Part shown: positions 63,288 to 64,000 of the stretch, piece by piece
Position numbering within the stretch: position 1 is the first letter of the stretch
Layout: every line of letters starts with the position of its first letter
Source: Hyphomicrobium_A sp963726795
GTDB taxonomy: Bacteria; Pseudomonadota; Alphaproteobacteria; Rhizobiales; Hyphomicrobiaceae
Direction: 5' to 3'
Assembly (NCBI GenBank): GCA_963726795.1
Contig: CAVSDD010000007.1
Span: 310,001 to 374,000 of the forward strand
DNA: 64,000 bases
Position numbers and translations under genes: made by a program
The notes under the pieces: model-generated
The model's database searches: none
What the model was told of the DNA's origin: nothing
Seen by the model: only the letters and a program-made list of their open reading frames with translations

Positions 63288-64000
63288 TTATCGGCGAGGC
63301 TCTTGCTGGAGTTGTGCAAGCTCGAGAGCGCGCCGATACCATTGGCGCGCGCGCATCGGATCTCCCGCCAGGTTCAGCCCAGCTTTTGCGAGGCTGACGC
63401 CGTCGTAGGTGTTGCCCAGCGCGAGCGCCGCTTCGGGCATTCCCATTTTCGCCGCCTGCGCGAACCGCTGGCGCGCCGCGTCGAGCTCGCCTTTCGCGAA
63501 AAGCTCTTCGCCTTGCCGCAGGGCTGAGCTCGCCACGTCGGAGCCTGCCCCGACGTTGTTAGACGCTTTGACAACTTGAGCGGTCGAATCCCAAGACGGA
63601 GACTGTGGCTCAATGGGCGCGGGTTTGGCTTGGGGTGTCGGCTCGGATTGCGGCTTGGGGACGGGTTGCTTGGTTTCCGCTTGCACTGTCTGCTGGGGAA
63701 CCGGCGTCGCAGCAATCGCAGCCGCGGCAGCGGTTCGCGCCATGCGCGCAAGCTCCTCCTGCGATGATCTATTTGCGTTCTCTGCGGCAGCGCGCGCGGT
63801 GCGCTCGGTCACCAATGCGGCATTCGCTTCGGCGGTGGCGCGCTCTGCTGTCTCGCGGTTGCCGGTCTGCACTGCGAGTTCAGCGGTGAGACGTTCGACC
63901 TTTTCTTCTGCCGCCACGCGCGCTTCATGCTCAGTTGCGAGCTGCTGTTGCGCCTCGCGTGCGGCTCGATCGAACCCTGCACGCGCCTCCTCGGCCTGGG
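63288..64000 (-). CDS. Coiled-coil/TPR protein, 5' end beyond window
   Basis: Open without stop from 63288 to the right edge, so the N-terminus lies outside. Residues near the edge form a long charged coiled coil (EKVERLTAELAVQTGNRETA and similar), then a Pro/Gln-rich linker, then a Sel1/TPR-like C-terminal unit (LRQGEELFAKGELDAARQRF; LALGNTYDGVSLAKAG; MRARQWYRRALELAQ). Such proteins are often membrane-associated scaffolds. It lies just upstream of the small lipoprotein. Confidence 0.7.
   Translation of the reverse strand, partial: QAEEARAGFDRAAREAQQQLATEHEARVAAEEKVERLTAELAVQTGNRETAERATAEANAALVTERTARAAAENANRSSQEELARMARTAAAAAIAATPVPQQTVQAETKQPVPKPQSEPTPQAKPAPIEPQSPSWDSTAQVVKASNNVGAGSDVASSALRQGEELFAKGELDAARQRFAQAAKMGMPEAALALGNTYDGVSLAKAGLNLAGDPMRARQWYRRALELAQLQQEPRR

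Noticed and set aside
1..64000. CRISPR array, tRNA, rRNA, integrase or transposase
   Set aside because: No regularly spaced repeats, cloverleaf-like sequence, rRNA-like conserved stretch or recombinase motif was found on either strand by reading.

Overview
The window looks like a chromosomal segment of a GC-rich alphaproteobacterium, probably Hyphomicrobiales (order-level inference only). The support is the overall codon use and GC, a hyphomicrobial-type porin with a coiled-coil N-terminus, FixK-like and CysB regulators, and small conserved ORFs typical of that order. I saw no rRNA, tRNA, CRISPR array, integrase or insertion sequence.

Layout. (1) 1-8.2 kb: a polyprenyl-phosphate-sugar module with a class III aminotransferase, an extended SDR, an SMR-type small transporter, a DprE1-like FAD oxidoreductase, a HAD-UbiA fusion, a frameshifted GT2 and an unknown exported protein. 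It resembles decaprenyl-phosphate-arabinose-type chemistry. (2) 8.2-9.2 kb: a Crp/Fnr regulator behind a region rich in inverted and direct repeats. (3) 9.2-16.6 kb: sulfate uptake. cysT-cysW-cysA-cysB are translationally overlapped on the minus strand, preceded by a 25-codon membrane micro-ORF, a frameshifted porin, a small alpha/beta hydrolase and the sulfate-binding protein. (4) 16.7-18.2 kb: VanZ-like protein and small hypotheticals. (5) 18.2-49.4 kb: a large Wzx/Wzy-type exopolysaccharide locus. It holds a Wzz/BY-kinase, an OPX export protein, two phosphoglycosyl transferases (one lacking its catalytic dyad), at least six glycosyltransferases, Wzy- and Wzx-like membrane proteins, a LuxR regulator, sugar-nucleotide enzymes (cytidylyltransferase, C-methyltransferase, 3,5-epimerase, SDR), decorating enzymes (PIG-L deacetylase, 2OG oxygenase, TylF methyltransferase) and a glycoside hydrolase with DUF4214 repeats. 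(6) 49.7-51.7 kb: a two-gene exosortase E system, with a 77-residue VPEID-CTERM-type protein followed by a fused exosortase/CPBP protease. (7) 51.7-57.9 kb: frameshifted hydrolase, lpxD, DEAD-box helicase, cold-shock protein, idi and small ORFs. (8) 58-63 kb: a Cys-rich exported protein and a CusBA-type Cu/Ag RND efflux pair. (9) 63-64 kb: a lipoprotein and a coiled-coil/TPR protein cut by the right edge.

The most interesting element is the XrtE/VPEID-CTERM pair directly beside the exopolysaccharide locus. It is a dedicated one-substrate sorting system with all predicted catalytic residues present in both fused enzyme halves. EPS assembly and protein sorting probably serve the same surface or matrix function, which is an inference from position.

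Caution: at least nine genes, mostly between 33.5 and 43 kb, carry one or more single-base frameshifts across which protein-level similarity continues in another frame. This pattern suggests residual indel errors in the assembly at least as strongly as real gene decay. Such genes are listed as pseudogenes with both readings given.
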